From Methylacidiphilum caldifontis (GTDB lineage Bacteria > Verrucomicrobiota > Verrucomicrobiia > Methylacidiphilales > Methylacidiphilaceae): a stretch of DNA of 64,000 nucleotides. The notes under the pieces were generated by a model. That model worked only from the letters and a program-made list of their open reading frames with translations. It made no database searches and was not told where the DNA came from. The translations under genes and the position numbers were made by a program. The DNA lies in assembly GCF_017310505.1 (NCBI RefSeq), contig NZ_CP065957.1, forward strand, positions 2,170,001 through 2,234,000. Reading direction: 5' to 3'. Shown one piece after another: positions 50,576 to 58,817 of this stretch (its first letter is position 1; the number at the start of each line of letters is the position of its first letter).

Positions 50576-50599
50576 AACAAAACAAAACGCTATTCCTTG

Positions 50600-51655
50600 T
50601 CAGTTCTTCGGGTTTGAATAAGGAGAAGAAGGATAGAACGGTATTTCTAACTCTTTTTGCTTGGCTTTTAAAAGCCATTCTTTCCTATAAAGCAAAGTTG
50701 TCGCAAGGGAGGATAACAGCAATATAAGAGCTCCAACTACCACGTGCGTAGTCGTAATGAAATTTTCTTTTCCACTCCAGATTACAAAAGCACCCAATGC
50801 AATTTGCAAGCCAACAAGGAGAAGTAATAATCGGGTTATAAAGAAAATGGTATCCTTTTTTTCCCTTTTTTTAATGGAGAAAAACAAAAAGAGGCCGAGT
50901 AGAAAAATGATTAATGCGCTAAATCGATGTGCCAGTTGCAGATGAATCTGGACAAGAGTAGTCGGGGGCAGTCCTATAGCCTCCCTTTTTGTATTTATCT
51001 TTGAAAGTTCTTCAGCGGTGATATGGGGAAAAATTTGTCCATAAGCTAGCGGGAAATCGGTGATCGAAAGACCAAGATGGGCATGGCGCATAGCCGCTCC
51101 AAGCAGAAGCTGGATATATATAACCACTGAAAGGATTAAAAATAAAAGGGGTACTGTTTTGTTGTTATGGGCTTTGTAAGAAGGCTCATCGAGGTTATCG
51201 AGAATCCAAAATCTAGAGGTCGCTAACCATATGAGGCCTATAAGGACTAAAAAACCTTGGGCAAGAGCAGCATGAATAATTCCAATCTGATCTTTCATCC
51301 ATACCACTCTTAGCCCCCCTAATACTCCTTGCAAAACAACAAGCAGAAGAGCCGCAGTTCCTGCTGTTTTAAGCCACATTCTTTTTTCTTTAAATAAGAT
51401 CAACAAAAATAGAACGATCGTCATCAACCCAACGGCTGAAGCCACAAGCCTATGGCTATGTTCATAAAAAACTCCTCCAATCCAACGTGAAAAGGGAAAA
51501 CTAAACATGTTATAGCCAAAAGTTGTTGGCCAATCAGGCACAGCCATTCCGGAGTTGGTGGTCGTAACCATAGCTCCAACCGCTATGAGTAAAAGTACAA
51601 AAAAAGTAAGAATCGCTGAAAAGATGTTTACACTACTCTTTTTCACATTTCCCAT
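50600..51655 (-). CDS. ctaA: Heme A synthase (CtaA/Cox15)
   Basis: A 351-residue membrane protein with eight helices. The heme-ligand His residues are present: YEHSHRLVASAVG near 63, IGIIHAALAQGF near 125, AAMRHAHLGLSITDFP near 180, QIHLQLAHRFSALI near 228 and TTTHVVVGALILL near 287. The N-terminal TNSGMAVPDWPTTFGYNMF is the family's conserved loop. It oxidises the methyl group of heme O to make heme A. With ctaB it implies a heme-A cytochrome oxidase elsewhere. It is divergent from the moxR operon. Confidence 0.92.
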   Translation of the reverse strand: MGNVKKSSVNIFSAILTFFVLLLIAVGAMVTTTNSGMAVPDWPTTFGYNMFSFPFSRWIGGVFYEHSHRLVASAVGLMTIVLFLLILFKEKRMWLKTAGTAALLLVVLQGVLGGLRVVWMKDQIGIIHAALAQGFLVLIGLIWLATSRFWILDNLDEPSYKAHNNKTVPLLFLILSVVIYIQLLLGAAMRHAHLGLSITDFPLAYGQIFPHITAEELSKINTKREAIGLPPTTLVQIHLQLAHRFSALIIFLLGLFLFFSIKKREKKDTIFFITRLLLLLVGLQIALGAFVIWSGKENFITTTHVVVGALILLLSSLATTLLYRKEWLLKAKQKELEIPFYPSSPYSNPKN

Positions 51656-51867
51656 CCTTTTATAATGATTTAATGCTCTAGAAAGAGGTTGATTTCATTA
51701 ATTTTTTTGACGGAACTTTTCTTAATTAAGACTCTTATTTTACTATAGTCTTTTTAAGTTAGACTTCCTAGAAAAAGTAAGAGTCCGATTGGATTAACTA
51801 TACACCAATTTTTACAGACTGGGTTATAAAACTCTTTTGATTGTAAAGGGATTGTCCGTTAAGTTAG

Positions 51868-52863
51868 ATGAATTGTATGACAAGAGGACAAGAGTGGGCT
51901 GAAAGAGTATCGTCGGAAATTAAAAAGGCGGTCATTGGGCAGGAAGTCATTATTGAACGGCTCTTAATTGGTTTGCTTACGGGGGGGCATATTTTGATCG
52001 AAGGTATGCCGGGCTTAGCAAAAACGCTTCTTGTTAAAACGATAGCTAAAGCTGTAGGTCTAAAATTCGAGCGGATTCAATTTACTCCGGATCTCCTACC
52101 GAGTGATGTGGTAGGAACGATGATCTTTCAACCTAAAGAAGGTCGTTTTTCGCCTCATCTTGGACCTATTTTTGCCAACCTGGTATTGGCCGATGAAATA
52201 AATAGGGCACCGGCTAAAGTGCAAAGTGCTTTACTTGAGGCCATGCAGGAAAAACAGGTAACCATTGGGGGGACATCGCATAGGCTTCCTGATCCCTTTC
52301 TTGTTATGGCAACTCAAAATCCAATCGAACAGGAAGGGACCTATCCTTTGCCTGAAGCGCAATCGGATCGATTTTTATTTAAACTCATCATCAATTATCC
52401 CTCAGAGGAAGAAGAAAGAAAAATGCTGAGACTATGGGGAAAACTGACCGAAGAACCACAAATTAGTCCTGTTTCTTCTCCAGAGGAAATTCAGGAACTT
52501 CGAAAAGAAATCGACAAGATTTTTGTCAGCCCCATTGCCGAATATTATATCCTTGCTTTGGTCAGGGAAACTCGAGAAATTGTAGGGATTCATGCTGATG
52601 GAATCCAAAAACTCAGTTACGGTGCTTCTCCCAGGGCTTCTTTAGCCCTTTTTCAAGCGAGTCGTGCTCTTGCTTGGATTAGAGGATCGGATTTCCTAAG
52701 CCCCCAATTTATTCAAGAAGTCTATATTGATTGTTTGAGACACCGTGTGGGCTTGAGTTATGAGTCTGAAGCCGAAGGCAAAACCGTAGAAAATATATTG
52801 GAAGAAATCCTTAAAAATACTTCTATTCCTACCGAAAATGTCGGAGAAATCAGCAGATCATAA
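51868..52863 (+). CDS. MoxR-family AAA ATPase
   Basis: A 331-residue ATPase. Motifs: IGQEVIIERLLIGLLTGGHILIEGMPGLAKT (Walker A) near 25-55, RIQFTPDLLPSDVVG near 78, LVLADEINRAPAKVQSALLEAMQE (Walker B) near 110 and ATQNPIEQEGTYPLPEAQSDRF near 150. MoxR proteins act as chaperones for VWA-domain proteins, and here the DUF58 and VWA genes follow directly. The ATG at 51868 has no strong ribosome site; ATG 51877 is the alternative. Its 3' end overlaps the DUF58 start by 26 bases. Confidence 0.94.
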   Translation: MNCMTRGQEWAERVSSEIKKAVIGQEVIIERLLIGLLTGGHILIEGMPGLAKTLLVKTIAKAVGLKFERIQFTPDLLPSDVVGTMIFQPKEGRFSPHLGPIFANLVLADEINRAPAKVQSALLEAMQEKQVTIGGTSHRLPDPFLVMATQNPIEQEGTYPLPEAQSDRFLFKLIINYPSEEEERKMLRLWGKLTEEPQISPVSSPEEIQELRKEIDKIFVSPIAEYYILALVRETREIVGIHADGIQKLSYGASPRASLALFQASRALAWIRGSDFLSPQFIQEVYIDCLRHRVGLSYESEAEGKTVENILEEILKNTSIPTENVGEISRS

Positions 52864-53752
52864 TGTTTTTTCGAAAGAGAAGATCAAAGAAGCGGCGAGG
52901 CTTTTGCGTCGCATTGAATGGAAAGTCAAAAAATCCTCTACGCATCTTTTTTTGGGAGAATATCGATCTGTATTTAAAGGAAAAGGGAAAGAATTTGATC
53001 AGGTCGTTGCGTATGAATTTGGAGATGACATAAGGGATATTGACTGGAATGTAACGGCTAGGCTAGGTGCTCTTTACAGGAAAAAATTTGTCGAAGAACG
53101 GGAACTGATTTTAACCCTTGTTGTAGAAGATAGTCCTTCGCTGTTGTTTGGTTCGGGTAGCCTCACTAAAAGAGATGCGATAATGGAAATCGCCGGTTAT
53201 CTCTCGATTCTAGCAACGGGATTTTCACATCGGCTTTCCATTGTTCATGTGTTCCCGGGAGGCTATTTTTTTATGCCTCCGATGAAGGGAAAGAAAAAAA
53301 TTTTATCGAGTATGGTCAAATTATTTTCTCTCGATCCTCCTTCATTATGGCCGATCAAATCGACTGAAATTCCGTGGTCTTTTTTATACCGAACACTGCC
53401 ACGAAACTCGGTTGTTTTTTGGCTTGGAGACTTCCCGCGACGTCCTATATCCAGGGATTGGATCGCCCTCTCTGAACGGTTTGAAATTATAGGTTTTCGG
53501 GTAGAAGATCCGTGGGAATATGCATTACCTGAAAAGGAGAGGTTCTTAGCCTACGATCCAGTAGCTGGAAAGGTCGTTAAAGTGGATACGGCTAATTTGG
53601 ATACCCAAAAAAGACAACAAAAATGGAGGTTAGAAAAAGAGAATTATTGGAAAAGTTTGTTTCCCAAAAGGTTTTCCCGGTGTTCCTTTATGTTAGGGAC
53701 CCCGATTTTTCCCAAATTTATGCAATTTTTTATTGAGAGATCGCTCGCTTAA
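52838..53752 (+). CDS. DUF58 protein
   Basis: A 304-residue protein with the DUF58 core: STHLFLGEYRSVFKGKGKEFDQVVAYEFGDDIRDIDWNVTARLGALYRKKFVEERE (about 30-90, seen in shorter pieces GEYRSVFKGKG, GDDIRDIDWNVTAR and KKFVEERE) and LVVEDSPSLLFGSG near 95. It lacks membrane helices. DUF58 proteins always accompany MoxR and VWA proteins in Bat-type systems; their exact role is not settled. It begins inside the moxR gene and ends 5 bases before the VWA gene start. Confidence 0.9.
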   Translation: MSEKSADHNVFSKEKIKEAARLLRRIEWKVKKSSTHLFLGEYRSVFKGKGKEFDQVVAYEFGDDIRDIDWNVTARLGALYRKKFVEERELILTLVVEDSPSLLFGSGSLTKRDAIMEIAGYLSILATGFSHRLSIVHVFPGGYFFMPPMKGKKKILSSMVKLFSLDPPSLWPIKSTEIPWSFLYRTLPRNSVVFWLGDFPRRPISRDWIALSERFEIIGFRVEDPWEYALPEKERFLAYDPVAGKVVKVDTANLDTQKRQQKWRLEKENYWKSLFPKRFSRCSFMLGTPIFPKFMQFFIERSLA

Positions 53753-53757
53753 AGGTT

Positions 53758-54777
53758 TTGCTTTTAAAAAAAATGGTTGGTCATCTATCCTTTGCCTATC
53801 CCTACTTCTTTTTGTTACTCCTGCTTGTCCCTGCAATCAGTCTTTTACGAAAGCGAAGGGTTCAGCAGCCCTTTTTATTCCCCTTTGCTTATGAATGGAT
53901 GGTTAAGAGAAACCAAAGAATAACCGATAGGCTTTCTCTGCTCTTTATTTACATAGCTTTTGTGTTCTTTATCATTGCACTGGCAAGACCCCAAGAGGAA
54001 AAGGGCAAAGTTCCTCTAAGAAAAGAGGGATATGATATCATGCTTGTGCTTGATATTTCCGGTAGCATGCTTGCCGAAGACTATGAAATTGATCAAAAGA
54101 TGGTTAGCCGGTTGGACATTGTTTTGGAAGTCGTTAAGACTTTTTTAGATAAAAGAACAACTGATCGGATTGGCTTGATTGCTTTTGCGGGAAGAGCTTA
54201 CACGGTTTGTCCATTAACTTTTGATCATAGTTGGTTGAAGCGCAAAATTGATCAATTGCAGGCGGGGACTATCGAAGATGGCACGGCTATTGGGGATGCC
54301 TTGGGCTTGGCTTTAAGTCGGCTTGAAGGAAAGCGGGAATTAGAAGGGAGAAAAAAAATCGGTTCTTTTTTGATCCTGTTGACAGATGGGGCCAATAACT
54401 GCGGAAATCTTACCCCACTGGAGGCTGCACAATTGGCTGCCAATGCTTCTGTTCCTATTTTTACCATTGGTGCAGGGATCAATGGAGAGGTAATGATGCC
54501 TGTAATGGACGAAGAAAGGAGAAAGATCGGCAGTCAAACCGTGGTTTCTGAAGTCGATGAAGAACTTTTACGTAAGATAGCTCAACTGACGGGTGGAGAA
54601 TATTTCAGGGCCACTGATAGCAATGCGATTGTTTCGGCTTTTCAGGCTATTGATGCCCAGAAAAAGCTCCCTTTTGAGCCCGTAGTGGTGACCAAGAAAG
54701 AAGAGCTTTTTGCCGGGTTTTTAGCAATTGGGCTTTTTTTTTGGTTGTTAGCCTTTATCTTTTCAAAAAGGACATAA
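53758..54777 (+). CDS. BatA-like VWA-domain membrane protein
   Basis: A 339-residue protein with two N-terminal helices (about 9-27 and 57-77), a VWA domain (about 90-285) and a C-terminal helix (about 317-335). The MIDAS site is intact: DISGSM near 100, threonine in GTAIGDALGLALSR near 175, and LTDGANN near 208. Such proteins (BatA/Aerotolerance) assemble with MoxR and DUF58. The start is TTG at 53758, with AAAGG three bases before; ATG 53773 is an alternative. The IS200/IS605-type element begins just after its stop, so any further bat genes may have been displaced. Confidence 0.9.
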   Translation: MLLKKMVGHLSFAYPYFFLLLLLVPAISLLRKRRVQQPFLFPFAYEWMVKRNQRITDRLSLLFIYIAFVFFIIALARPQEEKGKVPLRKEGYDIMLVLDISGSMLAEDYEIDQKMVSRLDIVLEVVKTFLDKRTTDRIGLIAFAGRAYTVCPLTFDHSWLKRKIDQLQAGTIEDGTAIGDALGLALSRLEGKRELEGRKKIGSFLILLTDGANNCGNLTPLEAAQLAANASVPIFTIGAGINGEVMMPVMDEERRKIGSQTVVSEVDEELLRKIAQLTGGEYFRATDSNAIVSAFQAIDAQKKLPFEPVVVTKKEELFAGFLAIGLFFWLLAFIFSKRT

Positions 54778-54790
54778 AAGATATGAACTA

Positions 54791-54838
54791 CTCCCGCCAA
54801 CCTGATGGTATAGCGTGAGTTTCGCGCTTCTACGGGAG
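54791..54838. repeat. Left-end stem-loop of the IS
   Basis: CTCCCG (54791-54796) pairs with CGGGAG (54833-54838); an inner AGCG (54812-54815)/CGCT (54825-54828) pair adds a second stem. IS200/IS605 ends are recognised by TnpA as subterminal hairpins rather than inverted repeats, so this is a fitting left (tnpB 3') end. The tnpB reading frame stops inside it. Confidence 0.45.
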
Positions 54839-55902
54839 TGCCGGGTTGCCTCGAAGGCTTGCCGGTCTTACCTCCCTCAACGCCTTGGCCGGTTCCCGGC
54901 CACCAATCTGTTTCATGACCCAGCTCAAAAGCAGCTTGGCGGCGTTCTCATCACCTGAACAAGATGCGCCACAAGGACAATCATGCCAGCGCTGCGACAA
55001 GGGCTTTTTCTGCAGCCTGCCGCACAGCTGTCAGCGCTGGCTGGGCTTATGCTTGCGGCTATCCGCCTCCATCGCCCAGCCACCAGCCTCTTGCGCTTTG
55101 TACCTGAGCATCTGATGGAGCATGCCGCCTGCGGCACCTTTTCATGCAACCTGCCCAAAAGGGCGTATTCCTTCCTCAGACGGTTGGAGAGGGGAAAGCC
55201 TTTCATCTTGCCGCTGGCCTTTTTCACCGCTTTCTCCTTGCGGCAGATGCGATTTTGTACGGCGCCGATTCGTTCTAGAGAGCGCTGCAAATGCCGGGGA
55301 TTTTCGATCCGCTCCACCCCTTCCGGCGTGGCCAGTGTGGCGAACGTTTCCACACCCCAATCCAGGCCACCGATCCGTTCCCCATGTAATCTCTCGGGCT
55401 CGCACTCCACCGTAACCGAGGCGTACCATGTGCCGCGGCGGTGCAGAATCTCGCAGGTTTTGGGTGCGCCAACCCTCCGGGCCTTGCCTCGGATGCGCAG
55501 CTCGCCAACGCCAGAGAGGCGCAACTTGCCGTGTTTCATCCCAGGACCGGCAAGCAAGCGCTAGCCATCTCCGTGGGTCTTGTAACCCCATCCTTTGAAA
55601 CGATGCAGCGGCTTGAAGCGGGGAAACCCCGGCTCCTCACCGTTCTTCACCCGGCCGAAGAAGTGCCGGAAGGCTAGATCCAGGCGCTTTAACGTCAGCT
55701 GTTCGGATTGGGCGTTGACCGACCGAAGCAAGGGCGATTGGGCCAGCCAGTCGGTCAATGCTTTGCACTGATCGAAGAAAGACAGGGATTTTTGCTGCTG
55801 AATCCAGCCCCTGCGGCGTTCATCCATCGCCGTGTTCCACAGCAGGCAATGCACCCAGCGCAACCACTCCAGCGTCTTGATCTGGCGCAGGGTGGGATAC
55901 AA
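54830..55902 (-). pseudogene. tnpB: tnpB, RNA-guided nuclease gene inactivated by stops and a deletion
   Basis: Begins RLYPTLRQIKTLEWLRWVHCLLWNTAMDER (as YRLYPT-type N-terminus; start probably the TTG at 55900-55902, with an in-frame TAG four codons before). After 113 codons an in-frame TAG (55558-55560) replaces what should be Trp in a GDGWRLLAG-type segment, and the same frame continues through GGLDWGVET (first RuvC Asp) to RLHEKV near 55145. There the frame breaks: the middle region with the second RuvC acid is missing. Another phase resumes at GGMLHQMLRYKAQEAGG, has a TGA exactly where the first zinc-ribbon Cys should be (SQR*QLCG), then DCPCG and SGDENAAKL, and ends at 54830. No active protein is expected. 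Confidence 0.8.
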
Positions 55903-56304
55903 TCGATAGGTCTATACTACTGTGTTTTCAAACTTCAATACCATTTGGTTCTTGTCACCAAGTACCGCCGCAAGTGCATCACCGCCTCCATGCTGGAACG
56001 GCTGGAAGAGATTACCCGCAGCACCGTGGCCAAGTGGGGCGGAGAATTTCTGGAATTCAATGGAGAGGCCGATCATGTCCATTTCCTGTTGGAGCTGACA
56101 CCAAAAACCGCGCCCTCCGCTCTGGTCAACAACCTCAAGACCGTCACTTCCAGGCTGATCCGCAAGGAGTTCTCCAAGCATCTGCGGAAGTTCTATTGCC
56201 AAAAGCCTCTCTTCTGGAGCCACAGCTACTGCATCATCACCGTGGGTTGCGCCCCGCTTGCAGTCCTAAAACAATACATCGAGGGACAAAATAGGCCGGA
56301 CTGA
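55849..56304 (+). CDS. tnpA: IS200/IS605 TnpA, Y1 single-strand transposase
   Basis: The Y1/HUH core is intact: LQYHLVLVTKYRRKCI near 55930, HUH motif DHVHFLLEL near 56070, and the catalytic Tyr in FWSHSYCIITVG near 56222; it ends EGQNRPD. Core length about 129 residues is normal. No canonical start lies close to the core: the nearest upstream in-frame ATG is at 55849, which would add about 23 odd residues and overlap the tnpB 5' end. The proper N-terminus may have been lost or an unusual start is used. The enzyme cuts and joins single-stranded element ends. Confidence 0.8.
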   Translation: MHPAQPLQRLDLAQGGIQSIGLYYCVFKLQYHLVLVTKYRRKCITASMLERLEEITRSTVAKWGGEFLEFNGEADHVHFLLELTPKTAPSALVNNLKTVTSRLIRKEFSKHLRKFYCQKPLFWSHSYCIITVGCAPLAVLKQYIEGQNRPD

Positions 56305-56323
56305 TCGCCCTGACGGACGATAG

Positions 56324-56378
56324 CGCCGCTTCATCACCACCTCAATCGCCGCGCGATTATTGGTGGAGCACTGCGGCG
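56324..56378. repeat. Right-end stem-loop of the IS
   Basis: CGCCGC (56324-56329) pairs with GCGGCG (56373-56378). Within it CCACCTCAATCGC pairs imperfectly with GCGATTATTGGTGG around a CGC loop. The structure is strong and lies 20-75 bases after tnpA, where a subterminal hairpin for TnpA binding is expected. Confidence 0.5.
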
Positions 56379-56392
56379 TAGGCTCGGGTAGC

Positions 56393-57082
56393 TCAAAGAA
56401 TTTCTAGCTCTTGCTTATATTTTATAACTTTTCCCTCCTCTAGAAGGACACCATGCCAAATAACTCCTGGAAAAATCAGAGTTTTCTTTCCAAGCATCGA
56501 TCCTGGATTAAGCACGGCATTGCAACCAATTTGGGTTTCATCTCCAAGAATTGCTCCGAATTTTCTTAAACCAGTCGAATAAATTTTCCCATCGAACTTG
56601 ATTTTGACCTCGGTTCCGTTGAGTTTTAGGTTCGATAAAATGACTCCTGCTCCCAGATGAACATGGCCGCCCAAGATCGAGTCTCCAACATAATTGAAAT
56701 GAGGCACCTGGCAGTGCTTAAAAAGAAAGGAGTTTTTGAGCTCAGAAGAATTACCAAGAACAGAGCCCTCTTCAACAATGACATTTTGTCTAATAAAACA
56801 GCCCGTGCGTATTTGGCAGTTTTCCCCAATCCATGCTGGACCTTCAATCATTGCGCCGGGATAAATGCGTGTTCCTTTACCTATAAAGACTTTCGGGCCA
56901 ATGTAACTGTTCTTCGAAACTTCACCTTGAATGCCAGGAACAAGAATTTCTTCAAGATAGTCTTTGATTCTTGCGATGATAAGCCAAGCGTTTTCAGCAT
57001 CTTCGAATAATCGTGGATGTGAAGTTTGTGAAAGATCAAAAAAACATCGGGGATGAAAAAGAGAAAGAGAATGGTCTTCCAT
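56393..57082 (-). CDS. Left-handed beta-helix protein related to GlmU/sugar-nucleotide transferases
   Basis: A 229-residue protein, mostly hexapeptide repeats: NSYIGPKVFIGKGTRIYPGAMIEGPAWIGENCQI (about 60-95), FIRQNVIVEEGSVLGNSSELKNSFL, and YVGDSILGGHVHLGAGVILSNLKLNG, then IGCNAVLNPGSMLGKKTLIFPGVIWHG. The start (FFDLSQTSHPRLFED) and the N-terminal helices fit a short relative of GlmU C-terminal halves, without the uridylyltransferase domain. It would acetylate or bind a sugar nucleotide; the true substrate is unknown. The IS ends at or next to its stop codon (56393-56395), but the C-terminus KQELEIL looks natural. Confidence 0.8.
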   Translation of the reverse strand: MEDHSLSLFHPRCFFDLSQTSHPRLFEDAENAWLIIARIKDYLEEILVPGIQGEVSKNSYIGPKVFIGKGTRIYPGAMIEGPAWIGENCQIRTGCFIRQNVIVEEGSVLGNSSELKNSFLFKHCQVPHFNYVGDSILGGHVHLGAGVILSNLKLNGTEVKIKFDGKIYSTGLRKFGAILGDETQIGCNAVLNPGSMLGKKTLIFPGVIWHGVLLEEGKVIKYKQELEIL

Positions 57083-57263
57083 AAAGGATATGATGAATGA
57101 ACAAAGCAGTTCTTTAAAGATTTTTCTTTTAGACTTAGCTCGATACTAATCCCGGTTTTGAATTTCCCTACCCTAAGAAAAAAATCATTAAAAAAGAACA
57201 ACTTAGAGAACTGATTGAAAAAACAAAAATAATAGATTTTTAATGACAACCCTTTGATTTTAG

Positions 57264-57311
57264 TATTAAATAGGAGTGGGGAAAAATGGAACAGAATAGA
57301 GAAAAGTGGAG
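57264..57311 (+). promoter_or_regulatory. MraZ-box-like operator and likely promoter of mraZ
   Basis: Four boxes at exact 10-base spacing precede mraZ: TGGGG (57277), TGGAA (57287), TAGAG (57297) and TGGAG (57307). MraZ is known to bind repeated TGGGN boxes separated by about 5 bases upstream of its own gene. Just before the boxes is TATTAA (57264-57269), a candidate -10, so the boxes would cover the transcription start. The -35 is not clear. The ATG follows 12 bases after the last box, with no strong Shine-Dalgarno other than the boxes themselves. Confidence 0.55.
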
Positions 57312-57323
57312 TAAAATGATTCC

Positions 57324-57761
57324 ATGGGCAAAAAATGGGCGACTTACACAGATATTTTTGAACATGCCTTTGATGAGAAAGGCAGGATAACCGTCCCTTC
57401 TGAATGGAGACAGGAAGGTTATGATAGCCGCCTATTTGTATTTCCATCTAAGTTTAACCACTTAAAGGTTTATCCTGAGAGTTGGATGGAAGAAATACGG
57501 CAGAAGATTGAAACTGTAAAGTTACAGGATCCAATCCGGATGCAATTAGAGCTTCTTGCCCAACTTTCCCAAACTGTTTGTTGGGATCAGCAGGGAAGAA
57601 TTTCTATCAAAGAAAGATTAAGAAAACATGCTCAAGTTGGCAAAGAAGCAGTTCTTGTGGGACGTTTAGATCATTTTGAAATTTGGGACCAGAAAAAATG
57701 GAAAGAAACTGCATTGAAAGTGACCTCCTTTGAGGAGGCCATTGAAAGCATGGGATTATAG
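57324..57761 (+). CDS. mraZ: Division/cell-wall cluster repressor MraZ
   Basis: A 145-residue SpoVT-AbrB-type DNA-binding protein. Two repeats are visible: EHAFDEKGRITVPSEWRQE near 13 and VCWDQQGRISIKERLRKHA near 86, followed by VGRLDHFEIWDQKKW. It autoregulates the dcw operon by binding the TGGGN-type boxes upstream. First gene of the cluster, 69 bases before rsmH. Confidence 0.93.
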   Translation: MGKKWATYTDIFEHAFDEKGRITVPSEWRQEGYDSRLFVFPSKFNHLKVYPESWMEEIRQKIETVKLQDPIRMQLELLAQLSQTVCWDQQGRISIKERLRKHAQVGKEAVLVGRLDHFEIWDQKKWKETALKVTSFEEAIESMGL

Positions 57762-57830
57762 ATACAAATAGAGAGCAAATGAACTGATGAATCTTTTTTA
57801 GAAAAAAAGCAATGAGAAGAAAAAAAGGTA

Positions 57831-58781
57831 ATGACCAGAAATACGGAAGAAATGCAGTCCCATATCCCAGTAATGTTGAGGGAATTTTTAGAATATTGTT
57901 CACCGCAAAGGGATGAGCGGTGGATTGATGGAACGTTTGGCTATGGTGGACATGCGATGGCTTTACTGGAAAGAGGCTGCAAAGTTTTGGCCTTGGATTG
58001 GGATGAAGAGGCGCAAAAAAGGGCAGAACTTTTGAAAGAAAAAAGAGAGCAATTTTATTTTTTCCGAAAAAATTTTTCGGAAATGGCGGAAGCTTGTTTT
58101 CAAATAGGTTGGAAAGATGTCGATGGAATTCTGTTAGATCTAGGTGTTTCGCTTGGCCAATTAAAAGACCCAAAGAGGGGCTTTAGTTTTCATCATCCTG
58201 AAGCCCCTCTGGATATGAGGATGAATCAGCAGAGCGAAAAGACGGCTGCGGTTTTGTTAAACAATCTAACTGAAGAAGAGTTGATCAAACTTTTTTCTGT
58301 GGTTTGCAACAGCAAGGAAAGTAGGAAACTGGCAACCGGACTTGTTGGTTTGCGTTCAACAAAGCTTATTCAAAAAGTTGGAGATTTTTTAGAAGTGATC
58401 AAAAAAGCTCATCTGTTCAAAAAAAAGGGTAGTCATGCGGCAACAAAACCCTTTTTGGCTTTGCGAATCGCAGTTAATGAAGAACTTGAACATCTTGAAA
58501 GAGGGCTTCTAGAAGGCACAAGACTTTTGAAAGGTGGGGGAAGAATAGCGATTATTAGCTTTCATTCAACCGAAGACCGCATCGTTAAAGAATTTTTGCG
58601 TAGTCATTGTGTGCCGAAGCACCGGAGAGGGCAGGGGGAAGAAAAGCAAAGTCAAGAAATGTTCTTTTACAAAATCGAGAAAATTCTTGTTTCTTCAGAA
58701 GAAAGCAAAAGAAATCCCCGGTCAAGAAGTGCGCGATTACGCATTGGTTGGAAAATAATTTCGCAAGGGAAATCGACTTAG
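57831..58781 (+). CDS. rsmH: 16S rRNA (cytosine-1402-N4) methyltransferase
   Basis: A 316-residue SAM-dependent enzyme: SHIPVMLREFLEYC near 10, the glycine loop DGTFGYGGHAMALLE near 33, LALDWDEEA near 55, DGILLDLGVSLGQLKDPKRGFSF near 100, MRMNQ near 133, and IISFHSTEDRIVKEFL near 240. It modifies the decoding centre of 16S rRNA. As in other bacteria it lies in the dcw cluster between mraZ and ftsL. Confidence 0.95.
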   Translation: MTRNTEEMQSHIPVMLREFLEYCSPQRDERWIDGTFGYGGHAMALLERGCKVLALDWDEEAQKRAELLKEKREQFYFFRKNFSEMAEACFQIGWKDVDGILLDLGVSLGQLKDPKRGFSFHHPEAPLDMRMNQQSEKTAAVLLNNLTEEELIKLFSVVCNSKESRKLATGLVGLRSTKLIQKVGDFLEVIKKAHLFKKKGSHAATKPFLALRIAVNEELEHLERGLLEGTRLLKGGGRIAIISFHSTEDRIVKEFLRSHCVPKHRRGQGEEKQSQEMFFYKIEKILVSSEESKRNPRSRSARLRIGWKIISQGKST

Positions 58782-58817
58782 GAGGGAAATAATAAGCAGA
58801 TTAAAAAAGGAGAAGAA

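Larger units (their letters stand above)
54785..56392. mobile_element. IS200/IS605-family insertion element, partly decayed
   Basis: A stretch visibly richer in G+C than its surroundings, bounded by terminal hairpins (54791-54838 and 56324-56378) and holding divergent tnpB (minus) and tnpA (plus) genes that meet near 55900. There are no terminal inverted repeats or target duplication, as expected of this family. The exact ends are not known; the left end is a few bases after the BatA-like stop at 54777 and the right end at or just before the stop codon of the convergent gene at 56393. tnpA seems intact, tnpB does not. Confidence 0.85.

Noticed and set aside
54846-55677. Several plus-strand frames inside the IS
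   Set aside because: They oppose tnpB; GC-rich sequence gives long chance frames. The minus strand shows real TnpB motifs.
56881-57447. 188-codon minus frame over the mraZ upstream region
   Set aside because: Crosses the mraZ start and operator, and overlaps the beta-helix gene in another phase; composition is that of spacer.
57607-58173. 188-codon minus frame opposite mraZ/rsmH
   Set aside because: Antisense shadow of two clear genes.
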